Positions 46,019-57,640 are shown, counted from the stretch's first letter. The stretch: 64,000 bases of DNA from Argyresthia goedartella (GCA_949825045.1 OX463816.1:17479579-17543578); one strand, 5' to 3'. Translations and numbers: made by a program. Notes: generated from the letters alone by a model not told the origin.

Positions 46019-47134
46019 GTTTAAAGTCTGATCGTCCTCGTTGAATTCTTGCGATTCGCCTTCACAAAAATGCGCTTGGCCTGCCATGTTAGGTGCAGTT
46101 GCACTTTGTAATTGAGACCTGTTCGCGGTCTGTTGATAAGAATTCGCATTCGCGGAATTGAAGCGCATATTGTTATTGTATTGTCTTTTGCGACACTCGC
46201 TTATGGAATGCCCTACGTTTTTGCAGTAGTTGCAAGTTTTGGGTCCCCTTTGGGGATTAGGAAAAGGTTGGTTGTGTATCGGGCGTGTTTGAGAGCTAGT
46301 AGAGGGATGAGGCTGAATATTTTTTTGCTGAGGTTGGTATGAAGACTGGGGCCGAAGGTGATAAGATCGTTCATTACGATCTTTTTTGTTACGGAAACAT
46401 TCAGATTAGGAATGTCCCGTTTTATGACAGATATTACAGGTTTTCGGGGCCTTGGACGTGGAGAGATTGATATTAAACAACTTCTCTTCCTCAATCGCAT
46501 GCGTAATTACTTCGTTGAGGATCAATGGATTGCGACACCTGACTATATGCGAGAAACTAGAGTTAAGGCCTAGCAAGAATGTGTTCAGTGCAAGGTCTTC
46601 CATCGCAGCTACGCGTCCGGGGAGTTCAGTTTTATTCTTACAGGAGTATTGGACGTCAGCTAAAATCCGGGTAAGGCATGATTCTACTCGGATTGAATAT
46701 TCGATTACCGTTTCTGAATAACCTTGCTTACAGCTTTGAAGCTCCAAAAGAAGGTGAGTCGAATGCTTTTTTTCGGCGAATGTAGTCTTAAGAAAGTCCT
46801 TTATCTCAGCCCATGTCTGAAAGGTTTTTAAACAGCAAGCTGCTTGGGCTTTTCCTTCTAACTGGGATAGGATGTATTTACATAGAACATTCTGTTGCTC
46901 TGTATTCGCAAGCGAAAATGCATTTTCACAATTCGTAATAAAGGCGGGTAGAGATTCACGATGCCCATCATAGGGTTTAATAAATTTAGTTAGCACGGAT
47001 AGTGTTATTTTGTCACTCATTTTACTTTTAGGTAGATCAGAATCTTGTCTCAAATCAGAGTCAGCTGAGCTAGTATTTGAACTGTTGGCGTCCGAGAAGG
47101 AATCTTCAGATTCTTTCTTTATTGCAGGAAGCAT
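46016..47134 (-). pseudogene. gag: errantivirus gag, one internal stop
   Basis: The minus-strand frame starts at 47134 (MLPAIKKESEDSF) and runs to the TGA at 46016-46018. It has a capsid-like region (LTKFIKPYDGHRESLPAFIT, YILSQLEGKAQAACC) and two CCHC zinc knuckles: the first, CNICHKTGHS, is cut by an in-frame TAA (46406-46408) that falls between its His and last Cys; the second, CNYCKNVGHSISEC, is intact near 46196-46237. Apart from that one stop the frame is open. Gag packages the genomic RNA. Confidence 0.88.
46019..46025 (-). promoter_or_regulatory. gag-pol minus-1 frameshift slippery site TTTAAAC
   Basis: On the minus strand the gag codons read ...T TTA AAC TGA, a canonical X XXY YYZ heptamer in the gag frame directly before the gag stop. 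Slipping back one base enters an open frame that leads into the 12-residue repeats and the protease. A downstream stimulatory structure was not established. Confidence 0.85.
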
Positions 47135-47706
47135 GAATTAGGCAGCAGAACAGAGCATCAGATGGTCATAAAAGATTTAGGAACATAGAAAATACTATAA
47201 TGTTTTATATTATTTAAAGTCTGTAGGGTTTCGCGTCAAATAACTGATAACTTAATAACTTCACTCAAGTCTGGCTTTGGATTTCACTAGTAAATGACAG
47301 AAAATAGACTCACAAAATAAGCACGATGTTCAGGAACATTTTGGAGGTTTGCATTTGTCGAAGTAGTTTGCAACGTGACGAGTTGATGATCCAGGGAGTC
47401 GTATTACAGTTATTGCGGCGAGGTCACGTTGTCACAGCGAACCTTGAAAAGGCGGGCATAGGCTCACGAACCGGGTTGGTTCGGAGGCTTATCGTCGACC
47501 AGCTGTTGGAATTGTAGGTGCCGTGGTCGTAAGCCTGGGTGGCCCACGACAGTGTTTCGGGATGCGGGCTCAACTGATTACGTTGAGACTGACCGTCGAT
47601 CCGGTGATGAGCTGCGGACTTAGCTGGTGCCAAGATTTACCGTCGAGCTGATGAGGCTGCCTGCTTGTGTTCGGATAACGGGACTTCTACGGAAGCCACT
47701 TATGTT
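47135..47706 (-). other. errantivirus 5' leader
   Basis: Non-coding region between the primer site and gag. Short plus-strand frames here are not supported as genes. Confidence 0.7.
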
Positions 47707-47724
47707 ATCCCACCGCTGCCACCA
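47707..47724 (-). other. primer-binding site complementary to tRNA-Leu
   Basis: On the minus strand TGGTGGCAGCGGTGGGAT begins 3 nt after the 5' LTR. Its complement ends ...CCACCGCTGCCACCA, matching the 3' end of a eukaryotic tRNA-Leu as I recall it. Confidence 0.75.
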
Positions 47725-47727
47725 ATT

Positions 47728-48023
47728 TGTTATGAGGCAGTCCCCGTAAGAGTTTTTTAAAAAAACTCTCTGGTATACACAAACACTTTATTAGCAAAAC
47801 ACAATCCCAAATCTTATAATATACTGAATAACTCAATTACATGAATTCACTCGTGACGAGATGAAAATATTGCAATAATTACCGGCAAAGACAGAGTAAC
47901 GACTAACTCGAGTTTAGGTAAAAAATGGTTTTTATACAATGCAACCATCGTCATTGGCTTTACACGGCATGTGGCTTTTCTGCTGACCTAAGAAATCGGT
48001 ACATAGTGTTACTGGATATAACA
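47728..48023 (-). repeat. errantivirus 5' LTR
   Basis: 296 bp, identical to 39294-39591 except for loss of GA inside the ATGACGTCAT palindrome. Confidence 0.93.
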
Positions 48024-48027
48024 GTAC
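48024..48027. repeat. errantivirus target-site duplication GTAC, right
   Basis: Matches 39290-39293. Confidence 0.85.
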
Positions 48028-48177
48028 CACGAGACCTTCTCAACAATGTATCCACGTCGGTCAGGATCTTATGATGGGATCATGGAGAAATATGTATGTG
48101 TATGTTTTTGTATCAATTCGGTGTGTGTACAACGCATTAGAATTATTTCTGTAGTATGGAACATACGAAATATGACA

Positions 48178-48990
48178 AATATGCAGCACTTGCTGCCGCC
48201 GCAGACTAAAATCACCCTTGCCCAGTCCCTCCTACTACCTTTAATCGACTTTGCGGATGATTGCTGGATCGGTGCGAACGAAGAACAACTGAACAAACTC
48301 GAACGACTTCAAAACCTCGGGATTCGGTTTGTCTTCGGGCTGCGCAAGTATGACCATGTCTCACAGTATTGCAAGGAGTTGGGGTGGCTTCCGATCCGCC
48401 TTCATCGTGATATGCATGTTCTCTCTTATCTGTTCAACATTTTGCGAAATCCCCGCTACCCCTCATATCTTCGAGAACCTTTCGAGTTTATTTCCTCCAG
48501 GCATAGCAACCGGAGATTCCATGTATCTTCTTTCTACTCCTCGGCATAAACTCCTGCCGCTTACAAACACTCGTTTAGGTTAACGGCGATCCGACTGTGG
48601 AACGCGCTTCCCTGCGCTATTAGAGATAGTCCCTCAATTTTCACTTTTAAGACAAGATTGAAAGATCATTTCCTTTCTCTTTCGTGATAGGTACTTTTAC
48701 ATATGTATATATAAGTAGTATATGTTTGATATATATTTTATTTTTTGCTTTTGTATTTTATTTAGTATATATCATTTATTTTATTATTATGTTTTAGTTG
48801 TAAACAATTAGATGTGTACAGTTTTATTGCGCACTAGGGCTCTCCTGTTGCACAATTTTTCATGTCCTGCCTAGGTTTGCTGGTAGAAATCTCTCTTTAG
48901 AGATAAGCTCGCTATAAATATATAATAAATAAGATAAAATGTTTTGTTACCTTACTATTAATATTTCTGTGCAATAAAGAATATTAATAT
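48178..48990 (+). pseudogene. jockey-type LINE, RT C-terminus and 3' UTR
   Basis: One plus-strand frame from about 48178 to TGA 48685-48687 with a single in-frame TAA (48547-48549). Reads LLPPQTKITLAQSLLLPLID, NEEQLNKLERLQNLGIRFVF, GLRKYDHVSQYCKELGWLPI, then FRLTAIRLWNALPCAIRDSP and FKTRLKDHFLSLS, the jockey-type C-terminus. The 3' UTR has the shared 'tagagataagctcgc' block near 48898 and ends near 48990. 5' truncated. Confidence 0.82.
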
Positions 48991-49104
48991 GAATATGAAT
49001 ATGAAAATAAATAAATAAAATAATAAGTATGGAAGAAGCCTTTTCTAAAGATTAACTTTTTGTTTAAATTATTTTTAAGAACTCTGGTGATAGTATATTT
49101 ACAG

Positions 49105-49240
49105 GAATTTAAATGTTAAGTCTTTATGCCATTTGGTAACTAGTAGAATATTTTAATGACTTCATTGAATTCGCTAATCCTATTAAGTGGGCATTTAGGA
49201 AATGGTAATTTTAGGTCGCTTTTATTATATCAGTTTCTAG
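49105..49240 (+). repeat. dispersed repeat R4, copy 2
   Basis: Diverged partner of 8380-8515. Confidence 0.45.
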
Positions 49241-49326
49241 AATGTTCAAAAAGTGATCGTAAGAATATATTTTGAACAAAAAAATTTAATTGAATTAGTG
49301 GGAAAACGAGGATAACTTCACTTTTT

Positions 49327-49420
49327 AGGGTTCCGTACCTGAAGGATCACTCGCACGTCATTCCGTCCATCCGTCTGTCACATGCACTTTTCTCAGGAAC
49401 TATAACATATGTCAAGTCTA
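49327..49420 (+). repeat. dispersed repeat R1 fragment
   Basis: Block 'agggttccgtacctgaagga', 'gtccatccgtctgtcaca', as in the R1 copies. Confidence 0.5.
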
Positions 49421-49968
49421 ATATAAAAAATATTGCCCACAAAATGTGGAGGGAGTAAAAATGACAAAACGAAAAAAAAAACACCGTAATAAGTCGATTG
49501 CGGTATTGTTGAAAAGGACTTTATAATTTTTTTCTTTTTATTTTTCATTTTAGTTTTGTTAACTTCAGAAGTTATGATCAAAAAAGGGGCAAAAAATAAA
49601 CTTAAACGTTTTCGACGATGCTTTATTTAAATCAAAATGCTAGTAACTTGGTTAAACTTCGGCATTTAATTAACGGTCTAGAGAGTTAGTTAAGTGTCTG
49701 ACTAATTAACTGCGACATGTATGTGATATATATGGGAGGGGCAAAATATTTTACACCTATCTAATAAACATCTTGTGCAATATAAATATACAATATTAAG
49801 AAGATTTAACTATTTATTTTATTTTATCTTTAATAAACCATATTTGAATAAGAAAATAAGGATGACTTTCACAAAATCCTCTTTGTATATAACAATAACT
49901 GGTTAAAGTGGTTAATGAGACGGGTTTTGGCTATATTTATTACATTCACCAAAATCAAATGTTAGTAT
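49421..49968. other. AT-rich intergenic, nothing recognised
   Basis: No coding or repeat signal beyond A/T runs. Confidence 0.5.
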
Positions 49969-50430
49969 GTTTATCTACACACGTACCATAAACCCTCTTT
50001 ACTGTTTCTAAAAACAGCACGTTAAGACCAGCATAATGTAAAACTATTTGGTAAAAACTCATTTCTTATCTGAAAATTTGTACATTATGACCATAATGTA
50101 CAAAAATTTGACAAATAATGACATTCAAATTTCGAACGCCGACGCCCGCCTGCCTGCCGCCCCTAGTTTGTCTGTGAAGTTGGTACTACAGTACAAGATA
50201 ATTAACTGCAGAGCAATTATCAATCCACAATGCCGGTCAAAAATGCGGTTCCTGAACACATCAAAGAGAGCTTATGATATGTGTATATAAATGTACATAA
50301 TTAGGCATTAAAACTCTCGAGTGATAATATTATGAAACTCGCCTTCGGCTTCTTTCTTTCTTTCTTTCATAAACCCACTCTCGAGTATTAATGCCCTCCA
50401 TTATGTAGCAGTCACATAAACTACTAATAC
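49969..50430 (+). repeat. repeat family R2, copy 2
   Basis: Collinear with 22978-23465, including the inverted TTTATCTACACAC-type ends, the internal hairpin (TTTGTACATTATG with CATAATGTACAAA at about 50086-50113) and the 3' flank. A (TTTC)n microsatellite (50351-50370) has grown in the flank. Confidence 0.65.
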
Positions 50431-50467
50431 TTACCGGTAATTATGTATACCAACCGGATATATTGAG

Positions 50468-50887
50468 TTGACCGTAACATATCTACCTCCAAGTACAAAT
50501 GAAGTTCAATACATGCTTATCTTCAACTGTTTGGTGAAAATATTTGTTAGATACAAAGGAAATGTTATTTTATTGGGGGATTTACATTGTGTTCATGTAG
50601 TATTAACATTATGTCCTATTTTGAGTAATGAGTGTCCTTTTGTGAACTTGTGCAGAGTAACTCAGTGCCTAATTACTGTGGTAGACAACTACTGTCTTGA
50701 TCTAGTTCTTATTGGGGGACGGGGGATTGCGATTAATGTGATGGAGGCAGACGAGGGTATGCGCCCGGTGGATCCCTACCACCCGCCGCTAGCGATCTGC
50801 GTATGGCTCAATGTCACGTTGACGTCACGCTGCTTGATCGCACCTTACACAGATGGTGATATTGCTCTTGATACTTTGGGTACTTAG
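50468..50887 (+). pseudogene. LINE endonuclease fragment
   Basis: 139 codons. VTYLPPSTNE, LLGDLHC (usually GDFN), CLDLVLIG and VDPYHPPLAICV follow the order of the second half of a jockey/CR1-type apurinic endonuclease, ending at the Asp-His-like position (here YHPPL). The active-site Asn is lost. No RT follows. Confidence 0.6.
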
Positions 50888-51524
50888 CAGTGGAGTTATA
50901 ACTCGCTTTTCCTAGGTCCTAGGAGGTCAAATCCGGTGTATACGGGTTCGTCTTATAAAGGTGAAGAGAAGAGAGTATAAAGTTTCCGAAATAAAATGAC
51001 AAACTTGAATCCGCTATAACGAATACGTTTGCTACAGCAAACTTATATATATATAGCTTTACTCGTAAGTGGGCAAAACTGTGCCTCTGCCACCCCACAT
51101 GGGAAAAGGCGTGACAATATCATAGTAATTAGCGTTTCAGTAAGTTTTTATGGAGATACTTCGTGCACGTGAAATCCCTTACTACTAACGAGCAACAAAC
51201 CATTATCTAACACATTGGTTTCCAAGCTAGCTTAGCTACATTAATCAAATGACAAAATATGAATTACGGCATATTACAAAATAAACTAAATATTAAGAAA
51301 AGACACTCCATTCATAAAAGGATTACTTACAGAAAAGCAACTCTATAGGTATACTGCTAACTGTGTGAACTGTCACCACCCGAGGTCTTTGTACTCAGCT
51401 ATTCCAGACTGCCAGGAGTGTTGCTTCGGGACACAATGATTGTCCTTATACGACCAAGCAAAGGCGGATGATGAGCGTAATTAGTTGACAGTTTTCGTTC
51501 TATCTATTATATTTCTGGGAAATA
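50888..51524. other. intergenic, nothing recognised
   Basis: No supported feature. Confidence 0.5.
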
Positions 51525-51675
51525 CAGATTTTAAACCGACTTTAAAAAATAGGATCAAAGTCAATCTTTTAATTAAAAAATGATGTTTTGAAATCGGTTC
51601 ATAAATTATACCAGTTTTGAGGTAACAAAGAAAACAAAATACAACCGAATTGAGAACCCAAATTCAGTTTGATCC
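51525..51675 (-). repeat. dispersed repeat R5, antisense copy
   Basis: The minus strand carries 'gggttctcaattcggttgta' and the plus strand the 'ttttaaaccgactttaaaaa' edge, hallmarks of a common lepidopteran repeat. Confidence 0.5.
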
Positions 51676-51696
51676 CATTTTTTTTAAATTATAAAT

Positions 51697-51900
51697 TCAG
51701 AGGTGTTCATTGATATGTATATGCTCTGAATTGCCGGGCAGGCCGATGTGCGTGTTGTTGAGGCCCCTGCGTACGGTCTTGCGCGAGGCCGCATACACGG
51801 TATCCTTCATAGATATCGAGAGATAGGCCCTTGGCGCTAAGCTTGTATCGGAACCAGTGTCGTCGATAATTAAGAACACGCAAACATCTACACCACCCAT
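51697..51900 (-). pseudogene. possible LINE ORF1 (FP-type domain) fragment
   Basis: The minus-strand frame ends NNTHIGLPGNSEHIHINEHL then a stop. INEHL after a short basic linker recalls the FP-like domain in ORF1 of insect LINEs. Only about 30 residues support this. Confidence 0.35.
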
Positions 51901-54172
51901 ACATCATTCCTTCCGCTTTTATTGGTCAGTGCAATGTCATGCACCTATCGTCCGAACACACCCACACTACCGCAGGTACACTAGCTAGCCGAGCTAGTGT
52001 TGGAACATTGCAAGGACAGCGTGTTTCATCAATCGATTATAATTTATAGACAATGGTATCTATGCCGGCTTATATAAATAAAATAATTAGTTGTTTGTCT
52101 ACATGACATATTTATTTTACAAGAAATACCTATTACTATGTTTACAGGCGGGGTGTAGGGGGTACACATACGGGGTGCCAAGCCGAAAAGAGTTGTTTGG
52201 GACATAATTTTAAACAACTTACTCAATGAATCTGATTTGATCAGAGCAATGTTATTTTTAACTTCCCCATACAAATCAGCTGACCGCTCGGCCCAAAATG
52301 TACTGCAAAGTGAAAAATAATGTTGCTCTGATCAGATAGTTTTTATAGAGAAGGATGTTGAGATTGAAGTCCTTAACAACCGCCTTTCGGCATATATACC
52401 TTTTCTGAATAATCCTGTACAGTACAATACTACCTATTGACCAGAAAAACGTAATTATTTATTAAGAACTTGGCGTTTTGACAATTTAGGCGTAGCATTT
52501 TTTGCTAAGTAATGCAGTCTTATTTAAGTATATCTTTCCATAAGAGCTTTGATTAGTAATATTAGATGATTACCCAATGGGTTATGATCAAGTTGGTAAA
52601 AAATCTATTTCTTTCTATATCGATTCAAAAACATAATGCTCACTATCACTATTCCTATCACTATACGTCGTCTCTGCGTGCGTGTAACAGTTCTCCTCCG
52701 TACCTCGATGCATATTTACTTTCGTATTTAGATAAATGTGAAATATTCATTGCGATTAATAATTACTAAGTGTCTGGTCACTTCCACATACTAATATCAT
52801 CAGTATTTTAAAACTTCATGTCTCAATAATTGTATGTGTATTTATTTATAATGTGTGTATTTGCCATAATCATCACATATTATATCTATGACATATATAC
52901 AAAATAAAATAATTATTATCATAATTACTTATATCATCTGCAAACCAAAAACCCTAAATAAAAACAACAATATTAAGTCAACAAACGAAAACGCCCTAAT
53001 GATTGTCTCCGATGTACCCCTAATGATTGTCTGACACTCGAAAACGCCCTAATGATTGTCTCCGATGTACCCCTATTGAAATAAATGACTACTGTACAAG
53101 CGTTTTTGTCATATAAATATCTATATCCATAAACACAACAACTAAACCATAAACAAACTTAAAGTTATCTCCCCGCTTGTCACAACCAACCAACCCTCAC
53201 AAAGCCCACAGTGCTTAATACTAACGAAATACTAAATGAACTAGATTCAATGCAGGTTTCGATACCAATCCAAATGTCTTTATTTTATAAATTTTAATAG
53301 TTTTGAAGCCCCATTAACTTTACTAAGTTTCGATTGTGACATTACTATACTAAAACAATGTTTACAAAAAAAAAAACACAAACCAAGTGATGGTTATAGC
53401 AAATTATACAAAAAATAATAATATAAAGTTGAAGAACCTCATCTAATGGATATTAATGGACACACAATAACGGTTTAAAACGACCTGATTATTCTATCAT
53501 TATACAAATATCAAACCGAACATCCTCAGACATTCATCGATAACCGTCATCGATGCCAGTCTACGAGATATCAAATCTTACAAAACCATAATAGTTATGG
53601 GACGAACGTAGACATCAAACTAGGTAATACAGCCAATAAAAGCAGTGAGTACTTAAATCTCTTTTCCGAACACACTACTTTCTGCTCACACTTTCCTGAC
53701 TCACTATGATAACTGCTTATACCATGTTTTTCTAAAATATAGGTATATGTATTTAGCAATAGTCGCATTTTTACTAATTTCCCTAACAGACCACGCATCA
53801 TTTACTAAACAATAAACCTGTTCTCAATAAACCAAATAAAACTATAAAAAAGTTGTTTATGACAAGGTTGCATTTCAAATAGAGAGTTATGGAAACTATA
53901 GTGGAACTTATGACTATAGCAGTCAAAGACAATATAGCTCAAATTCTAATCTCTCAACGTTCATGGGTACTAAAAGCCAGGGCTGCTACGATACATCAGA
54001 AATAAATCAAATACAAACAGAATTAAAATCTGACAGACCGCATACTGCATACAACCTACCGTAGGTATAGGAACTTTTATAACAACCTCTTAAAAATGTA
54101 TACAAGCACATAAGTGGGCTCAACAGATGCAGCGTCCAATAACACAAAAAAGCTCAAAGAACAAAATAGCTC
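51901..54172. other. AT-rich intergenic with a short duplication
   Basis: A 36-bp segment (52986-53021) recurs at 53039-53074 as an exact or near-exact direct repeat. No gene recognised; a minus-strand frame at 53595-53801 has no domain. Confidence 0.5.
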
Positions 54173-54415
54173 CGCAGTTGTTTAGCTTGTGCTGTAGTAC
54201 CAACTTCACAGACAAACTAGTGGCGGCACGCAGGTGGGCGTCGGCGTTAAAAATTTGAATGTCATAATTTGACAAATGTTGGTACATTATGGTCATAATG
54301 TATCAATATTCAGATAAGAAGTGAGTTTTTACCAAGAAGATTATCATTATGCTGGTCGTAACGTGTGGTTTTTGGACGCAGTAAAGAGGGTGATATGATA
54401 TGTGTGTAGATAAAC
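54173..54415 (-). repeat. repeat family R2, copy 3, truncated
   Basis: Antisense copy with one end (GTTTATCTACACACATATCA read on the minus strand from 54415), the internal hairpin near 54281-54308 and the 'gacgcccacctgcgtgccgc' block, cut at about 54173. Confidence 0.65.
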
Positions 54416-55761
54416 TAACATAAAAGCTACAGTTCATGTCATTACTCTCTACAGTGCTTATGGCGTCTCTCCAAAATATGAATAAGAGGGTAAGTAATCT
54501 GTACAAGAAAAACATATTCACATCATGTTTGTTATAGTGTATGCAAAACACAAGGCGTCAAAAGTAAAGGACAAGTTAAAACGAACCAACCTAAGAACTC
54601 CGAAACAATATCCGAACACTTCTCAAACTCCTTCATTTATTTTAGATATTTAAATTTTGTTGACTTGAGAGCAATTATACCTATGATTCCGTTCCTTTTC
54701 CACTGACAGCACCTCGTATTTACATGGTTTAAAATTTCAATTTTCCCCGGATTCTTGCTGTTCGGCATTAAAAAAAGAAGAAAAAACTTTATATTTTCTT
54801 AGGAGTGAGATAAAAAGTTCTTATTTCTCCAATCATTGCCATTTTGCTACTGATTTAGGGGTATGTCTTTAAAAGGTCTGCTATCTATTTCATGCAATCA
54901 AGTAATTTTTCATCTATGCCATCTGTGCTGGAGAACGTACCTATTCATATTAGATTTTTTTCGGTAAAATATTTTCGATAGGTAGATTTTTATCATCTGT
55001 GTTCATGACTCTAGTATCACTCTAAATTAAAGAAAATAAAAAGGCGATTAAAATCGAAAATAGTGGATTACTATACAAAAAGTATCAGCTATCCTGATAA
55101 ATTTTACAATATAGTTCTTTATCGTTTCTAGGCTGGCATGATAGGCATCAACAAATCCTCCATACGAACTGTTTTTGTATACCCACGAACGATTTGATTC
55201 TAAATGAAGCTTTTATGTTAATTCAAACAAGTGATCTACTATATTAATATTTTGAAAATAGGCAGATGAGATTTATATAGATTTTACATATGTTGTTACA
55301 TAAAGTATATTGAATTAATAACGTGTAACGTTAAGCTATGACAGGAAATCGGCACTACGTCATTCTAACGATTTATAAAAAACTGGGAAATGAAAATTAC
55401 TTATATCGTATGCTTAACACGTTGGCGCGAACAACAGTCATAAAACGTTTCAAAAATACAACACGAAAGCGCAGAACGTCGACACACGGTGGAAGTGACG
55501 ACCATAAAAAATGCACAACGTATCTCAACGGGCGCTTTTGCACTAGGTTACCTGGAAGGTGCTGGAAGTAAACTCACTCTGCTTCATTTAGGAGAAATCA
55601 TACATTCCTACTCGTTGGAATGATAAACGCGCCGCAGCTACGATGTACCACAGAATATTTAATAGTACTACGTACAGAAAGATTACTCGTCAAATACACT
55701 TAAATAAATAGCTACTCTCGCTGCGCGACTATAAAGCGCAATCTAGCTCGGACCTGCGCTA
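54416..55761. other. AT-rich intergenic, nothing recognised
   Basis: A 77-codon frame at 55338-55571 is basic but matches nothing I know. Confidence 0.45.
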
Positions 55762-56620
55762 TAGTCAATAGTCAATAGTCAAAGTACTTTATTACTGTAG
55801 ATATTTGCAAATACTTAGCAAACGTCATTTTTTGCCTCTTCTCTACATTGGACGACTGTGGGAGAAGAAGGGCGTAGAAACTCCCACAGTTTTATTTTTA
55901 GATCTCTTTTAAAAATAGGTTGTGCTTAACTAATACAAATATGAAAAATTTAATTGTTATGATTAATAAGCAGGAATAAATAATTACAAAATTATTAACA
56001 GCAAGGTCTGTGTTGAGATTAACCCCATACAGTCCTGTCATTTAAGTAATCTTGAACATTGTAATATCCCTTTTTCGACAAAGTCGCTTTAACATGCTTT
56101 TTAAATTGCTCAAATGGCAATTTCAAAATCTCCAGAGGTATCTTATTGTAGTAGAGAATGCACTGACCCTTGAAAGAATTGCTAACCTTCGCGAGTCTAA
56201 AACGGGGCGCACATAGTCTGTGATTATTTCTTAGGTTAACATTACAGCTGTCGCTAAGTTTGGAAAATGTTGTAAGGTTCTTGCGTACATACATTATATT
56301 TTCGAAAATAAATTGACTAGCTACTGTTAGTATGTCAATTTCTTTAAAAAGCTCTCTTAAGGAGTCTGTTCGTTTTAAATTATAAATTGCTCAAATAGCT
56401 CTTTTCTGTAAAATAAAAATAGTTTGAATATCCGCTGCTTTCCCCCACAACAAGATACCATAGGACTTCACACTATGAAAGTAACTAAAATATACTAGCC
56501 TAGATGTAGCCACATCCGTGCTTTGTCTGATGTTCCTAACGCTACCTACAACAATCTCTAAGCACCTACCAGGTACTGTGGTTGCCCCACCCGTGCAGGC
56601 TAGATTGCGCCGCATTACTA
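55762..56620 (-). mobile_element. LINE copy A2, longest copy of this family in the window
   Basis: The minus-strand frame 56615 to 56019 is one frame with a single TGA at 56391-56393, where copy A1 has CGA, so a CpG transition. It reads FSYFHSVKSYGILLWGKAAD before the stop and MYVRKNLTTFSKLSDSCNVN after it, ending YYNVQDYLNDRTVWG. The 3' end has three (TTGACTA) heptamers near 55762-55780. Over the shared 690 bp it is nearly identical to 226-915. Confidence 0.82.
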
Positions 56621-57443
56621 CGCCTGAGAGCTTCTTTTACTCTGACATCACAAGGTCATCCTGTAAACTCCTGTCTCGCTTGATCACGGTAGGGTTGCCT
56701 ACGTGCGAGTATTTGTGTTTGTGAATTTTAGTCCACTCTATCTAATATAGGTGTTTATAGTACTTATTCAGGGGATTGGTAAATTCTAAGGCAAGGTAGG
56801 TGCCTACCTCCTTACTTACTTAACTTACTTATGTAATTTTCATTTGTTTTATGTGTTTACTTTTAGTTAAACAAAAAGGTATTCAATTTAAAAGGAATCG
56901 AATTTTATTTGTGAACAATTCCTTTAGACACCCTAAAATGTTAGGTACTTAAGTCATTGTTCTAGCAAAAATCACAGGAAAGTTGCTTATGAGGAGCGGC
57001 TAGCGCGCGACGTGACTGCCATCCGAGCGAGCGGCAACATAACTGAATTACCGCCCGTCGGGTTGGCCGTTCGAACGTACCTAAACTGTGCAGTGAGACC
57101 CCCCTGGATGTATCTTACCTTAACATTCACAACGCTGTTACACGTCCCTCCGCTACCGCCCTCCCGTACTTCTTTCTGGCTGTGCGCCGCAGATTGTCAT
57201 GCGATTGATGAGACCATATTTGATGAAGGGACGCTGTCCAAAAGACAAGTCGATAGCTACGAGATACAACCATAAGATGATAAAAGTATCATGTAGGTTT
57301 GGGGTAAAGATAATGAAACCAGAGTAAATTCTTAACTATTTCATGTCAGGTCATGAACAGAGCAGATGAAATGGTATCGTACTACTCGTCTCCCAGAAAG
57401 ACAGTGAGGTGGTATAAGGAAGTTAAATCAAAGTTATATTCCT
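56621..57443. other. intergenic, nothing recognised
   Basis: A GC-richer patch at 56990-57270 with an 87-codon plus frame has no recognisable domain. Confidence 0.45.
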
Positions 57444-57640
57444 ACGGCCTCTGTGGCGCTGTGGTAGTAGCACTACCCTACCATGTAAGAGGATGACATC
57501 TTACATGGCCGGGCACCGAACCCATGAGGGTTCGATGCCCGGCTCGGGAAAAAAGCATCCCAGTTTTAGGTTGTTTATATGTGTGTGAAGACGCTGTTTC
57601 TGGTTCCCTCGACACAGGGTTTCCTAGTGTGGGAGTGCGT
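57444..57640 (+). mobile_element. tRNA-derived SINE, family S1, with duplicated inverted B box
   Basis: The A-box-like head 'cctctgtggcgctgtggtag' is followed by the palindromes at 57481-57543, a B box (GGTTCGATGCC near 57529), then 'ctgtttctggttccctcgac' and 'gggtttcctagtgtggg'. The B box region is present once forward and once inverted. Confidence 0.75.
57481..57543. repeat. paired palindromes inside a SINE
   Basis: 57481-57490 with 57499-57508: 10 bp perfect, 8-nt loop. 57508-57523 with 57528-57543: 16 bp with one mismatch, loop ATGA. Confidence 0.9.

Larger units (their letters stand above)
39294..48023 (-). mobile_element. errantivirus (Ty3/gypsy-type insect endogenous retrovirus), defective
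   Basis: An 8730-bp minus-strand provirus: 298-bp and 296-bp LTRs, GTAC duplication, primer site next to the 5' LTR, gag, pol (protease, reverse transcriptase, RNase H, integrase) and env, in that order. The LTRs differ only by a 2-bp indel, implying recent insertion, yet the coding region has at least four internal stops and four frameshifts. It lies inside a dispersed repeat. Insect errantiviruses are retroviruses of the gypsy type; this copy cannot make complete proteins as written. Confidence 0.93.

Noticed and set aside
45706..46044. Long plus-strand frames with regular repeats, resembling a structural protein
   Set aside because: They are the antisense of the 36-bp repeats in errantivirus pol, where the minus strand is the coding frame.
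46112..46573. Plus-strand frames opposite gag
   Set aside because: Antisense of gag, with the zinc knuckle readable on the minus strand.
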